The notes under the pieces were generated by a model, which saw only the letters and a list, made by a program, of their open reading frames with translations, did no database searches and was not told where the DNA came from. The position numbers were made by a program, and so were the translations under genes. A stretch of 64,000 bases of DNA from assembly GCA_036417435.1 (NCBI GenBank), contig CM070907.1:56404001-56468000 (forward strand), in the 5' to 3' direction. The number at the start of each line of letters is the position of its first letter. Position 1 is the first letter of the stretch. The DNA is from Inia geoffrensis (lineage: Eukaryota; Chordata; Mammalia; Artiodactyla; Iniidae). Shown here piece after piece: positions 24,307-35,510 of this stretch.

Positions 24307-24334
<28 letters not shown>
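24114..24334 (+). mobile_element. CHR-type tRNA-derived SINE, antisense to TENM4
   Basis: Full-length copy on the plus strand starting GGGCTTCCCTGGTGGCGCAG, with B box GGTTCGTGCCC and an A-tail of nearly 30 bases. Near-identical TSDs (agatgcatctct and agctgcatctct). It lies about 370 nt upstream of the microexon in transcript order, and the transcript carries its tail as a U-run. Confidence 0.95.
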
Positions 24335-24337
<3 letters not shown>

Positions 24338-26137
24338 GCATCTCTGTGTGCACACTGCCTGACGGAGAGCTACCCAAACATGTGTAGCCCACCACAATTC
24401 TCCTCGGAATAGAATACAGAATTGGAGATACAATCTAATTAGAAGGGAGAGGGTGACACAGAGAAACAGGCCTGGGAAAAAAGACTGGAAGAAAATATAC
24501 CAAGATGATAGTATGTCGACAAATTTGTTTTTCTTTCCAAATTTAATTTACTCCTCCCTTCCTTACCCACTTACCGTCTTTCACGGTCTCCCCACAGCTG
24601 TGGCAGGGAGACAGGGAAAATGGGGGTCTCTTATTTAAAAGATATGAAAATGGAGGCCCAGAGAGGGTAAGTGGTCCAGTTCTAGCTTCTCTGCCAAGGT
24701 GGGCTGACCCCGTAGCCCACGGCTCTTTCCATCATGGCACGGGAAAGACAGAGATAATATGAGCAGCTGACTAAAGCAAGTACACTCAAGAGTTCCCTCT
24801 TCTCTGGCAGATGTCTACACGGGTCGAACTCATAAAAGAGCAGAAAAGGCAGATAACATCCCATCGGCGGCCTGCTTCTCATTGCCTGACACCTGATGTC
24901 CCGTGAGTCTACAGAACGTGAGCTTCTGATCTTCTCGTGGCCAAAGACCTTCTCCTTCCTTTGTGCCTGCGTGGGTCAGTGAGTACCAGCACCCTCATCT
25001 TGAGGGCCGTGACAGCTGTGGTCAGCCAGCGAGCCTTCCCCTCCTCTCTCGCGTGTGCTGCAAGGTGAGACTCTCAGTGGGCACTTACCTCCCGGGAATA
25101 ACTAAGCATGGCATTCGGCCACGGTGGTCCTCACTGGGCCATGTGACAATTCTCGGGCGAGGCAGACTGCGTGATGGCCTTCTGGGTTGGGCCTGCCAAG
25201 CTGGACCTTGGGTAGATTCCTTAAATTCCCTGAGTCTCCTTTATCTTATTTGTCAGGGCAATAGTAATACGTATTCTGCAGAGCTGTTATACTAGGCAAA
25301 TAGAACAGGCCTCGCAAAAAGAGTTTCCTTTTCCCCTGGCCGCTTTCCAGCTCAAGGGCCCGTCCTGCTCACATGGACCCCAGGCCAGGAAATGGACAGA
25401 TCCCAATCCCTAAAACAGTTGTGAGGAACTTGGTACAATTTCTCCTGAAAGGGAGAGTCGGGCTCCCCCATCTCTAACCACAGCTTCTCTATGACCCGGG
25501 AACCCACCCTGTGACTGAAAAGATCGGGTTTAAGGAGGCGCAGAGACATCCAACGTATGAGGCCCTTCCCAAAGCTGTGAGTGTGGCTGTGCTCCATCCC
25601 TCGTGGTCAGAATGGGGACAAGGAGAGGCTGACAGCTGGCTCTGCTGCACCTCTGCGTCTTAGGAGGAGCCCGTGGGCCTTATCTCAGCGTGGGGCAGCT
25701 GCAGGGAACTTCTCCTAACTCTGACTCGTGTTAAGTAACAGGGCCGGGCTTGCTAACACTGGCGCCAGGGCCTAGTCCGTGACACCATCCCTTGTCCTTA
25801 TAAAAAGACTCATGTGACGAATTCCGATCAGTTTGGTGCCAGGAAACAGAAGAAAGATTCAAGGGCTTCCAAGGGCTTCTCGGTTGCCGGCAGCCTTCTA
25901 CAGCATCTGGATGCCAAGATATCTCCCTGTCCCCAGGGCAGTCTGTCTTCATTGCAGTGCCCCGTGCAAAGCAGCACCTGCTTTCCCCAGAGCCCCCAGC
26001 TCACAGTTTGGCCTCTGGGGAGTGACAGGTGAGGCTCTGTCCTGCCCCCTTCTCGGGCTGGTGGGTCAGGCCAGGTGGACCCACAGGATTGCAAAGGGAC
26101 ATATTAGGAACTGTGAGGAAGGCCTCACCTTACATAC

Positions 26138-26387
26138 CTCAACTCCAGGATGTTGGTGACGTTCCCGGAGGGGAAGATCCTTCGGATGTAGTTGAAATCT
26201 CCCACGTAGAGGCTCCCGTCGGAGCCGCACGTGAGGGCCACGGGGGCCAGGAGCTTGTTGCCGTCGGCAAGGCCGTTGCAGCTGGGGCAGGAGATGCTCC
26301 TCCGGCGCCCGTTGCCCATGATGCTCCCGATGACAGGAGGCTGCTGAGACACAAACTGGTTCTCCCCGTTCCCTTTGTGCAAGATGC
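26138..26387 (-). CDS. TENM4: TENM4 exon: first NHL propeller blade
   Basis: This is a 250-nt exon with acceptor gtcccag and donor GTATGT, entering in phase 1 and leaving in phase 2. It reads (G)[106 protein letters not shown] is a canonical NHL repeat (alanine-proline entry, DG-LYV-D-N-IR core). SCPSCNG carries a cysteine pair. The exon ends on AG, which is completed either by A of the microexon (Arg) or by T of the exon at 16266 (Ser). Both splicings therefore keep the frame: LEL-RNKDFRH-SHSPAHK or LEL-SHSPAHK. Confidence 0.96.
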
Positions 26388-27219
26388 CTGGGACAAGGAC
26401 AGAAGAACGGAATCACTGATGGAGCAGGAGACGGCTCTCCCCTGTGGCCGGCCACAGGGTCGCCTTGCAAAAGCAAGGCATGCCAGATCCCTGCCTACCA
26501 TTTCCAGACTCATCTCCCAAGGCTGCTTCACCCCATAACGAAACCCAGGCCGTCCTGGACAGGCCACACTGCTTTGCTGATTCAACTTCCATGACAAGTG
26601 TGTAAGACAGGTGCCACTATGCTCCCTGTATTAACAGGGGAGACCTGACATCACACAGATGACAGCAGAAGCGCTTCTGAGCGCTTCCAGGCTCTGAATC
26701 GTTCAGCCCCGCTGCCTCTCAAATAGACTGAACACACCTCACGTGTCTAGTCTATGTCTCCATCACGGCACAGAATTCTTTATCCCACTTATCTGTTTTC
26801 TCTCTTTGGAGTGAGACCATTTCACGTGCAGAGACAATGTCTTTTCCCTTCTGTATTCCCACGGCCTAGCACAGACCTGACACAGAGTAGATACCAGTAA
26901 ATGTTCATAGAAATACACAAGTGAAACTCCAGACTCTTCTCACTGAGGTGGAGTCAAGAGACTGGGGTTTTTACCTGATTTTGATACTAATGGGCTGATC
27001 CCAGATCTTCCATGGGTCTCTTCAGTGCTTTAACTGCCCTTGGGCCTCAGTCTGCCCACCAGCAAAATGAAGGGATTGACCTCAACGGCGTGCAAGCTGC
27101 ATCCCATGTCTATACTGTCTCTTCTCAGGCCCAGCTCATCCTTTAACTCCTTGTACTCTTGCTACAGCCTCCTAATTGGACTCTCTGCCTCTGGCCTCAC
27201 CCCTTCCATACTGAAGCTT

Positions 27220-28480
27220 TGAGTGAGTTTTGGTTTTTACGGTCACAAGAATCTTTTCCTAGGCTGTCATCTGTTAGCTTTGCCCTTTATTGAACAGACG
27301 TCTTTCATTTTTACATAGTCTAATCAACCATTTTTCAAATCTAATGTTTGTGCTTTTTTTTTTAGGGTTTTAGGGAATCCTTCCCTAAGGTCATAAATAC
27401 ATTCTCCTGTATTTTCTTCTATTAACTTTAAAGATCTTTCAAATTTAGCTCTTTAATCAAACTTTTAAATTTATTTTGTGTACAGTGTGAACTGAATTTT
27501 TTCCTCCACACATTGAGCCCATTTCCCCCAATACCAATTTCTAAAACACCTATCCATCCTCCACTGACACGTGATGCTACCTCTACCATATATCATGTAT
27601 ACATGGTGCGTGGCAAGAACCTGTACCCTATCCATCCTGTCCTTCTTCTGTAGTTATAGAACTGTGCTGTTTAGCTGGACATGTGACTGTCTGGAACTGA
27701 CTACAATCCCCAGCTCCCTCTGCAGCTACACTTGGCAGGTAACTGGTTAAACGAGTGGAAGTGGTGTGGGCAGCTGCTGGGAGGTGTCCCTACAGTGGAA
27801 GGGGCTTGCTCTCAGTCCTTTTCCTCCCTCCTGCTTGCTGGAAAATAGATGTGAAGGCTGGAGCTGAAGCAGTCACCTTGGACCATGACCTTGGGGATGG
27901 AGGCCTGAGTAGAACAACCCTGCAGAGGTCTAAACCAGCCTCGGATCACCTACCTCCAGACTTTGAGGTGAGTGAGAAACAAACTTTTACCTTGTTTGCA
28001 ATTCTGTTATTTTGGCTTTTCTGACACTCGTGGCCAAACGTAGTCCTAATTACTACTCACAGGTCAGTTTCTGGATATGCCTTGTTCTAGCCCATGGAAT
28101 CTATTTCTCTGTTCCTGTGACAGCACCACACAGTTTTAAGTGTTGCAGTTTTCCTAAGATATCTTAACATCTGGCAAGTGCCTCTTTTTTTGTTCTTATT
28201 TTATTTTATTTATTTTTTTTTGCGGTACGCGGGCCTCTCACGGTTGTGGCCTCTCCCTTTGCGCAGCACAGGCTCCAGACGCACATGGCTCACGGGCGCA
28301 GCCGCTCCGCGGCATGTGGGATCTTCCCGGACCGGAGCACGAACCCGTGTCGCCTGCATCGGCAGGCGGGCTCTCAACCACTGTGCCACCAGGGAAGCCC
28401 CTGTTCTTATTTTAAAGACTGCCTTATCTATTTACAAATCTTTATTTTATTATAAACTTTAGAATTAGTTTTTCAATTCC
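27220..28480. mobile_element. Fragmented old L1-like sequence, interrupted
   Basis: 27220-27490 (tttggtttttacggtcacaa ... taggctgtcatctg) and 28030-28190 plus 28415-28480 (tttctggatatgccttgttc ... ttataaactttagaattag) look like pieces of antisense L1. 27690-28020 between them looks like a separate old repeat, and the CHR SINE 28204-28401 splits the last piece. Families not determined. Confidence 0.5.
28204..28401 (-). mobile_element. CHR-type SINE with internal deletion
   Basis: Copy on the minus strand with perfect 13-bp TSD tgttcttatttta at 28191-28203 and 28402-28414. Compared with the other copies it lacks about 14 bp of the unit around gcaggctcagcggc. It sits inside an old L1 fragment. 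Confidence 0.93.
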
Positions 28481-28579
28481 CACACCCCCCAAACATCAAA
28501 GCAGTGGCTTTGATAAGCATTCTTGCATCTACAGATTAGGCAGGAGAGATCTGACATCATTACCATGTTTACCTGTCCC

Positions 28580-29110
28580 ATCCTGGGACACAGTCAGAGA
28601 GGGCTATCTAAACTACAGATCCGACTGTGTCACTTGCATGCTTTAAGCCCTTCAGAGGCTTGAGATCTGCCTCTGGACGGAGTTGAAAGTTCTAATCTTC
28701 TTACCTGGGGCTCCAGCTGCTCAAGCCCCCGGCTCTGGCTTTTGCTATTCCCTTCATTTCACCCTTTGCTCAAACCACAATGAACCTTCTCTCCAATTAC
28801 TCTTCTTTCAAGCTTCAGTGCTTTGGCACATGCTGTGCTCTCTGCCTACAAAGTTCTCCCTCCTTGACATACAGGGCTAATCCTATAGACCCTCTGAGAC
28901 TCAGTTCAGAAGTTCTCTCCCAGGAGACACCCTGCTGAACCAAGAAGCTGAGTCAGGTGTTCCTCTTCTATAGCCCCCAGAGTGTCCCCGGCTCCCCTCT
29001 GTGACGGCACTGTCCCTGGCACAGTGTGGAAACTGCCTGGGAAGTGTTTGTCTCACCCAGAGTGTAAACCCTTGAAGCCCTTCACTTCCGCATCTCCGCT
29101 GCCTAGCAGT
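28580..29110 (+). repeat. L2 3' region
   Basis: 'ctttaagcccttcagaggct', 'acaatgaaccttctctccaa', 'ctttggcacatgctgtgctc', 'ctctgcctacaaagttctcc' and 'gagactcagttcagaagttc' are in L2 order. Confidence 0.82.
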
Positions 29111-29272
29111 GACAAGGTAGCCAAGGAATATCTGTATTAACGCTTCTGACCGACTGATCACATATAAGACTATGTAATTTGAAGTGTGTGTTTTTTGCCT
29201 CGCAGGGAACAAAGCATATGAGAAAAGGGTCATACCGTGGCCTGGTTCCTGAAATTGTACTAATCCACTCAC

Positions 29273-29416
29273 CACTTTGGATGTTGAGGGCATGATGTTT
29301 GTCCAGGCTCCATCCTCCCAGCTTGGAAGCATCGATTTCATAGCCCTGCAGCACTGCCGTTCTTTTTTCCCAGAGGATCAGATCTGGGCAGGATTCATAC
29401 TCATAACCCACAGAAA
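29273..29416 (-). CDS. TENM4: TENM4 exon: plug-to-propeller junction
   Basis: This is a 144-nt exon with acceptor tctacag and donor GTGAGT. It enters and leaves in phase 1. It reads (V)[66 protein letters not shown] is a near-invariant teneurin motif. [20 protein letters not shown] leads into the beta-propeller. The G at the donor joins GC of the next exon to give Gly, matching SG-ILHKGNG. Confidence 0.95.
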
Positions 29417-29589
29417 CTGTAGAAAACAAAAGGCACAAAATGCACAGGTGAGCAAAGCCTCTTCTTTGGCTTTAGGTCTGCATGCAAGGCCCCTGCTTGT
29501 CTTTGGTAGAAAAGGAAGAAGGATGAAATTCCTAAGTGGCGACCAGACCTATGTGCAATACTAACACTGGGAGGCTGAGCCTGAACATC

Positions 29590-30010
29590 CTTTTTTGGAG
29601 AGCAATTGTACGTCATCAGGAAACATTAAACAAATGTTCTAAATACTTTGTGAAGGACCCAGTTGAAGGACCCAGGTGAATCGATTCCAGGGAAATAATC
29701 TTTAGTATGGAAAATACTTTAGGCACTAAAGCCTTCACCGCAGCATTATTTATAATAGTGGAACGTTGGAAGTAATCTAAAGGTCCAAAGGGGGTGAGAG
29801 GTTGAGCAAACCAGGTGTACCCACCTGAGGAATATTATGCAGCCACTGGAAATTATGGTTATGAAGATCACAGGGTGACATGGAAAAGTGCTTACGGGGT
29901 AATGCTGAGTTGAAAGGACTGGTTATATATGGTATGAAATTTCTGTTAATAAAAACTATACATGAAAAGAGAAAATAAAGTTTAATGTTAACAAGTAGTT
30001 GTATTTTTTT
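29590..30010 (+). mobile_element. Old L1 3' end
   Basis: Decayed L1: 'gagcaattgtacgtcatcag', 'gcagcattatttataatagt', 'ggaatattatgcagccactg' and a 'gtatgaaatttctgttaataaaaac' end. Plus orientation. Confidence 0.75.
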
Positions 30011-31004
30011 ATAGAAATATGTTTGACTTTATTTCTATTTTTTGGTCCACTTACCACATTTTTATTAATGAACATGGTAATACTTTAATAAAGAAAAAAA
30101 TTAAAAATCATTTATAATGAATACATGGAAAAGGAGCTCAGTTAGGGAACTTTGAAAGCTAGAAGTTGCTTTGAGGTCTCAAAACTTGAAAATCCCTGGT
30201 TTTGCTTTTGTTTCATAAATCCAGGCCTCCTGGGTCACTGGGAGGCAGGCTAACCATGGCAGGCTCCCTGAGGCTGCGTTTGTGGAAATCCCAGTAACTG
30301 CCCTATGGAAAGGAAGTGGCAGAGACAGGAATGCCGCTTCTTCCAAGTATCTTTCTGTGTAGACGCTATTTTCCACTGGGCAATGCTCTATCACATGATC
30401 AAGACAGGAATTAACAACTGGGCAGCCCCTTAAAGTTTCCTTTAGGTGCCCTGAGAGATTGCTGGCCCACTATGGCAGGAGCGAATGCATTGGAAAATGT
30501 CCCTGTGACCCCTTCCCTATGACCTTGAGTCCCTTAAAGCAGCCACTCTGCCTCCTACTGGTCCCCTGTCATCTCAGGAAAGCAAACCTCAGCCCTTGAC
30601 GTCTCTGTGCAGAGAGACCTTAACTGGCTGGTGGGCACTTAAATGTGCTCATTTCATCTAAAGAGGTAGTAAGACTTCATTGAGTTTGAAGAGACCATAG
30701 AAGTAGTTTGGTTTACAGCAGGGATCGTAAACAGTGACGGATGGCACCTTTGCTCCCAGTGTACCCTATGGGGTAGGGCAGGATGCAAAGCTACAGGGGA
30801 GATCTTGGGTAAATCCAGCTCAGTTCCTTCCTTATGTGGCCCTGGGAAGTCACCTCACCTCTCTGGCTGGTCCTCAGCTTCCTCATGCAGAATATGAGGA
30901 CAATTTCTGACTCACAGGGTGGTTGTAAAGATTAACTAAGATACCAATGTACAGGGAGCACATCGCCCAGAGCAGGTGTTAACAGACACTCTCTTATTGC
31001 CTAC

Positions 31005-31050
31005 CTTCCCTCCCTCCCTCCCTCCCTCTTTCTCTCTTTCTTTCTTCATT
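31005..31050 (+). repeat. C/T-rich simple repeat
   Basis: Run of CCTC units followed by TTTC units. It reads as a purine run in the transcript. Confidence 0.9.
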
Positions 31051-31475
31051 ACTTCTCATCTGCTTCCTCACTCTGCCTTTGCCAAAATCTAGAAAGGGAA
31101 TGAAACCGGAGTGAGGTTCAAGTTGAGAGGGATTTCCTGGGCTGTTACTCTAAGTGCTTGGAGGATTAGCCCTGCAGGGGTTAGGACTGCTAACAATCCA
31201 GCTCTGAACCCTTCGTGGAGCCTTGCTCTCATCCGGAAGCTGAGATGAGCACAGCCAGCCCTGGAAGCGCAAGGTCCGAGTGGGGCTGGGACTCCAGGTG
31301 AGGCTGTAGTCACCTTCTGCTCCATCTTAGAGAAAAACAGCAATAACATCAACAAAGGGACTCTCTGATTGGAAAGGAGGTAAAGAGGCCAAAAAGCCTT
31401 TCTAAGGGAAGAATCTTAGCTCCTGCACCTCAGTAGGACTGAAGAAACCCAGAAGCTCCAGACTCCCATATTTTT

Positions 31476-31689
31476 TTTTTTTTTTTTTTTTTTTGCGGTA
31501 CGTGGGCCTGTTCACTGTTGTGGCCTCTCCCGTTGCAGAGCACAGGCTCTGGACGCGCAGGCTCAGCGGCCATGGCTCACGGGCCCAGCCGCTCCGTGGC
31601 ATGTGGGATCCTCCCGGACCGGGGCCCGAACCTGTGTCCCCTGCATCGGCAGGCGGACTCTCAATCACTGCACCACCAGGGAAGCCCCG
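31476..31689 (-). mobile_element. CHR-type tRNA-derived SINE
   Basis: Complete copy on the minus strand. TSD gactcccatatttt at about 31461-31475 and 31690-31704. Scattered CpG-to-TpG changes (gtacgtgggcc, ctccgtggcat) mark it as somewhat older. Confidence 0.93.
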
Positions 31690-32072
31690 GACTCCCATAT
31701 TTTTAATGGGTAAGTTCAGGCCCAATGGCTGGGGTGGGGGAGCCAGGGCTGGGGCAATGTCCACATGGCTCTATCTCTGTGGCACCAGCCTCTTTCAGCC
31801 CACCACATAACACCACAGTGCTCTTCAAGGGCCTTTTTGGTTTTGTAACCCTCTTTTTTATTGGCCAAGTTTTCCACATGCAGGTCTTTGAGTACTTTCT
31901 TTTAGGTCATTGGATGGTCACTGAAAGGTCCTGATGGCCAACTAGACCTTAGGTATTTCTGAGAAGAGAAGGGGAGGAAGAAGAAACAAGGCAGGTGGAA
32001 AAAGAGCCCCGTGCCCCCAAGTCTTACTGTCTCTCTGAGGATGGCACTGAGGCCTGTGGCTGGGAGGCTTAC

Positions 32073-32340
32073 CGAAGGCTTCCGAGAGCCCAAACACCTT
32101 CTGGTTGTAGACGTCTGTCTTGTCCCAGATGAAATAATAGGACAAGTCTGGGGCTGCAGCAAACCACTTCCTGAAGAGGCGGCCCTCAACCGCCACCATG
32201 AGGTGGACCTTCATGAGGTTGAAGGGGATGGTGCTGTGGGTGAGGCTGATCCTCAGGACAGATTTGTAGCCGGGGGTGCGGCTGCTCAGGTAGCTCAGCC
32301 TCATCTTGCAGCCAGAGATGGTGATTTCCTCCTGCAAAGC
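32073..32340 (-). CDS. TENM4: TENM4 exon: fibronectin-plug-like region
   Basis: This is a 268-nt exon with acceptor gtctag and donor GTAAGC, entering in phase 0 and leaving in phase 1. It reads [60 protein letters not shown], then [20 protein letters not shown] and GLSEAF. In published teneurin structures this part forms the fibronectin-like plug that sits between the propeller and the YD barrel. [16 protein letters not shown] is one of the most conserved stretches of the family. The minus-strand frame stays open past the acceptor into the intron, which is chance. Confidence 0.95.
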
Positions 32341-32444
32341 CTAGACAGACAGATCACAGCAGGTGACGGTCACAGAATCACTGGTGGAGGGAAGGTGGCC
32401 ACAGCCCCACACACGTACTCTGGGTGTTCAACGAGGCAGAGAAG

Positions 32445-32545
32445 GATGCAGAGAAGGAGGAGGAGAGAAGGGGAGAGGAGGAAGCCGAGTGTGAAGGGTA
32501 GGGCAGGAAAGGAAGAGAAGGGAGGGAGGTGGGTGGGAGGAAAAG
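32445..32545 (+). repeat. G/A-rich low-complexity run
   Basis: About 100 bases almost entirely of G and A (gaaggaggaggagagaagg and so on). In the TENM4 transcript this is a long pyrimidine tract about 100-200 nt upstream of the 32340 acceptor. Confidence 0.9.
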
Positions 32546-34576
32546 GAGAGTCAGAAGGCCTGCTTTCCGGGGCAGCTCTTACTCGGTACATCCCTGCCTC
32601 CATAAGCCTCAGATTCCTCCTTTCAGCAGGGATGACCCATGCTCATCTCACTGCATTAATGAGAGGATAACACGTGTAAAGTATTTCTCATACTGTCACC
32701 TTTCATTCACTAGCTGTGTCACCCCAGAAAACTCATGGAACCTCTGAATCTCTGTTTCCTCACTGGATTAGTTTGACGACTGGGTAAGGTCACATACATA
32801 AAGCGCCCAGCACATAACGGACACTCAGTAAATGTTACTAATGATGACGGTGCTGCTGGTGCTGGAAGCAGGGGGCTCTGGGAAGTTCCCTCCGACCGAT
32901 GTGGACAGGTGGCTCAGAGAGAAGGCCTGCTTCTCTCTCAAAACTTTCCTAAAGGAAGATCTGTTACAAGTGGCTTTCCTCTTCAGGAAGGTACACAGAG
33001 GCTAGAGATGTGGACCGAACCATTATGCAGGGTTGGGAACACAGGCTGCTAAGGACCTGCAGCTAAGGCCCCCAGCGCATCAGTAGAAAGAGGACAGATG
33101 GGCTGCACGGAGTCTGCGTGCTCCAAGGCTGTGCCAGAGGGGCAGAGTGGTGGGAAAGGCAGTGCTTTATCTACTGGTGCAATGGGCTCAGCTCCAAGAT
33201 GGGAAGCTGAAATTAATGCCAAGATGCCCAGGCACATGGCAAAAGTGGAGAACTTTTATTGGCTTGATGCCCTGGGCTCCGTTTCAAGAAGGGGACGTTA
33301 AATCAATTGAGGCTAACATATCCATTAAAAGGACAATGATTATTTTACCCTCGTGGTCACAGGGGAACTGGGCCTTCACAAAGAAAGCCTCTTCCTTTCA
33401 GTCCATGTCATAGATGGGTGTGAACTCCCATCCCAACCCATTCTCCTGAACATACGACATTTTCGGGATTGGGCCTACACCAAAGCAATCTTCCTGAATT
33501 TCAGCTCACAAGTTCTAGGCAAAGCCGGGCTTGAGTGCCACCCAGATGCTGTCATAAATATTCCCTCTCCTTAACATACCCTTCAAAATGTACATCTCCC
33601 TGTACTTGCAAAGGCTAGCCAATGACAGGACTGGGAAAACCCAAGAGTTTGTTTTCATGTATTTCATGCATCTGATAATAAGCAAGGTTTGTGACCCAGC
33701 TGGGCTCGTAGACACCCAGCCCAGGGAGCACTGTAAAGAGAGGGGGACCTTTCACCTCATTTGTTTCAAAGTCCCTGCTCCTGGGGAGATGTCTCGCTGG
33801 AGCTGAACCAGTGCTGAGTAACAAATCCCCCCTCCCCAGCAAGCTCTGTCTCCGCTGACAACCATTCCATAAGAAAGGTCAGCCTGGTGGTGGAGACAGG
33901 AGACAAGCGCTGAATGTCTGGAAAGGAGTGAGGTTTCAACCTATGGGTGCAGTGAGAATTCCGAAATGGTTGTGTTTCCTTCTTGAGGGCCGGCGTCTGA
34001 AGCCACTCAACAGGGTGCAGCGGAGAGATGTGCCTGCTTAGCCCAGCAAGAAATACACACACAAACATGTCTAAACACCCCGCTCCGCCAGCACCGGAGA
34101 TCATTTATTAACCTGCACGTCACCAGAGCTCTCATGAGGCCGGTGGGATGGCTGGGGCTTCTCCCCCAGTTTCTGCACTGCCATCCCATCTCCTCCCCAG
34201 GTTTCGTTTCTGCCATTAGAAATTGGGCTAGGATGGCAGAAGAAATTCAAGTCCACGCAGCTTTGTTAGGCAAAGAATCCATCTTGGTTTCTATCAGATG
34301 AAAATGCATTTTTCCAAATTACTTCCTTTTAATGATAATGAAGTAAAGCACTTGCGTGTACAGATTTGAGCCAAAGCACTCATTAACTGGCATGAAGGCA
34401 GTGTGTGTAAAATAATCTTAATAGTAATAATGGTTAAAATTCACTGAGCACTTAGTAGGTGCCAGATATCGTGCCAAGTATCTCATACACATTTCCTCAT
34501 TTAATCTTTAGTATGACGCAAACATTTGGGACGCTCTGCCTCACTCCTCTTGGTGGAAACTATCGTCGCTATTTTT

Positions 34577-34783
34577 TTTTTTTTTTTTTTTTGCAGCACG
34601 CGGGCCTCTCACTGTTGTGGCCTCTCCCGTTGCGGAGCACAGGCTCTGGACGCGCAGGCTCAGCGGCCATGGCTCACGGGCCCAGCCGCTCCGCGGCATG
34701 TGGGATCTTCCCAGACCGGGGCACGAAACCGTGTCCCTTGCATCGGCAGGCGGACTCAACCACTGCGCCACCAGGGAAGCCCC
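34577..34783 (-). mobile_element. CHR-type tRNA-derived SINE
   Basis: Complete copy on the minus strand with TSDs tatcgtcgctattttt (34561-34576) and tatcatcgctattttt (34784-34799), one mismatch. A small deletion is seen in the tRNA part (ggactcaacc). Confidence 0.93.
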
Positions 34784-35100
34784 TATCATCGCTATTTTTA
34801 ACAGAAATAAGGAGGGGCGGGGGAGACACTGGAGGTTGGGGAAAGGAGACGTGGAAGTGAACTGGGTGGTGGAGTGGAGAGGGAGTGGGAATTTATTATA
34901 TGCTGGAGGGTGCCACGCACTTTACAGGGCTCACGTGTATTAAGTGTGTAAGGGGGTGGCCATCATAGCCTCACAGCACGCCGGCTGGGGTCTGGATGGT
35001 GGGCTGATGGGCTGTCTCTTTCCCCTGTCTCTGAGATCCTCCTCCACCACCCGAATGAAATAACGGCATAGAGAAATGCAGTTAAGAAAGCTGGGTATAC

Positions 35101-35362
35101 CTGAATTTCCGGAACGATGGGGCCTTTCTCTGCACAGGAGCTGGCGAAGGACGTCAGTGGGGAAGGAGACAGGACAGGGTTGGGGCGGGCGAAGTTGCTC
35201 AGGTCACAGCTGGGAATCTCATTCTCCTCCTGCCGCAAGATGATGGTTTCCATGACAAAGAAGCGATCCCAAGGCAGCCAGAGGGTGTGCTCCTGTGTGA
35301 TGAAGGGGGCCCGCTCGAACCGCAGGATGATGGAGATGCCGCCATTTGTGACCAAGTCAAAG
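35101..35362 (-). CDS. TENM4: TENM4 exon: transthyretin-like domain, second part
   Basis: This is a 262-nt exon, entering in phase 2 and leaving in phase 0. The acceptor is aaacag after a long C/T tract and the donor is GTATAC, a weaker match to consensus than its neighbours. It reads [40 protein letters not shown] and then [20 protein letters not shown], ending [20 protein letters not shown] continues the beta-sandwich begun by the previous exon. The two cysteines (SCDLSN and SSCAEK) are conserved in the family as I recall it. On the plus strand the pyrimidine tract shows as a G/A-rich run from 35363 to about 35425. Confidence 0.95.
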
Positions 35363-35467
35363 CTGTTTGGGAGGGGAGGGTGAGAAGGAGAGGAGAGGGA
35401 GGAGGGAGGGGCAGAGAAAGGAGAAAAATTACACCGAAGGATCTGAGCACTCGTTGAGGGAGACTCT

Positions 35468-35510
35468 AAAACCTGAAAGACTAAAAAAAAAAAAAAAAAC
35501 CTGAAAGACT
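35468..35510. repeat. Poly(A) tract between 15-bp direct repeats
   Basis: The 15-mer aaaacctgaaagact occurs at 35468-35482 and 35496-35510 with only adenines between. It resembles a retroposon reduced to its tail, or a slippage duplication of 28 bp. Confidence 0.85.

Larger units (their letters stand above)
23746..26137 (-). other. TENM4: Intron between the 26138 exon and the microexon
   Basis: A 2.4-kb intron. It carries one CHR SINE at 24114-24334, antisense to the gene, with a poly(A) tail of nearly 30 bases. The pyrimidine tract and branch-point candidates of the microexon lie at 23746-23800 (minus strand). 24340-26130 shows only a short MIR-like antisense remnant near 24640-24720 and otherwise nothing I recognise. 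Confidence 0.8.
26388..29272 (-). other. TENM4: Intron between the 29273 and 26387 exons
   Basis: Contents: L2 3' end about 26740-26930; MIR-like about 26940-27100; old L1 fragments about 27220-27490, 28030-28190 and 28415-28480; an unclassified old interspersed repeat about 27690-28020; CHR SINE 28204-28401 inserted into the L1; L2 3' end about 28580-29110. Confidence 0.75.
29417..32072 (-). other. TENM4: Intron between the 32073 and 29416 exons
   Basis: Contents: old L1 3' end about 29590-30010; MIR 30815-30990; C/T-rich simple repeat 31005-31050 (CCTC and TTTC units); CHR SINE 31476-31689 with TSDs. 30130-30800 and 31700-32070 show nothing I recognise. Confidence 0.75.
32341..35100 (-). 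other. TENM4: Intron between the 35101 and 32340 exons
   Basis: Contents: G/A-rich run 32445-32545, which is a long pyrimidine tract in the transcript about 100-200 nt upstream of the 32340 acceptor; MIR 32690-32850; CHR SINE 34577-34783. 32900-34400 is unique-looking intron with no recognised element. Confidence 0.75.

Noticed and set aside
26029..26538. 169-codon open frame on the plus strand
   Set aside because: It is the antisense shadow of the TENM4 exon at 26138-26387; the minus-strand protein is the conserved one.
32011..32670. 219-codon open frame on the plus strand
   Set aside because: Antisense of the TENM4 exon 32073-32340 continuing into a purine-rich run.
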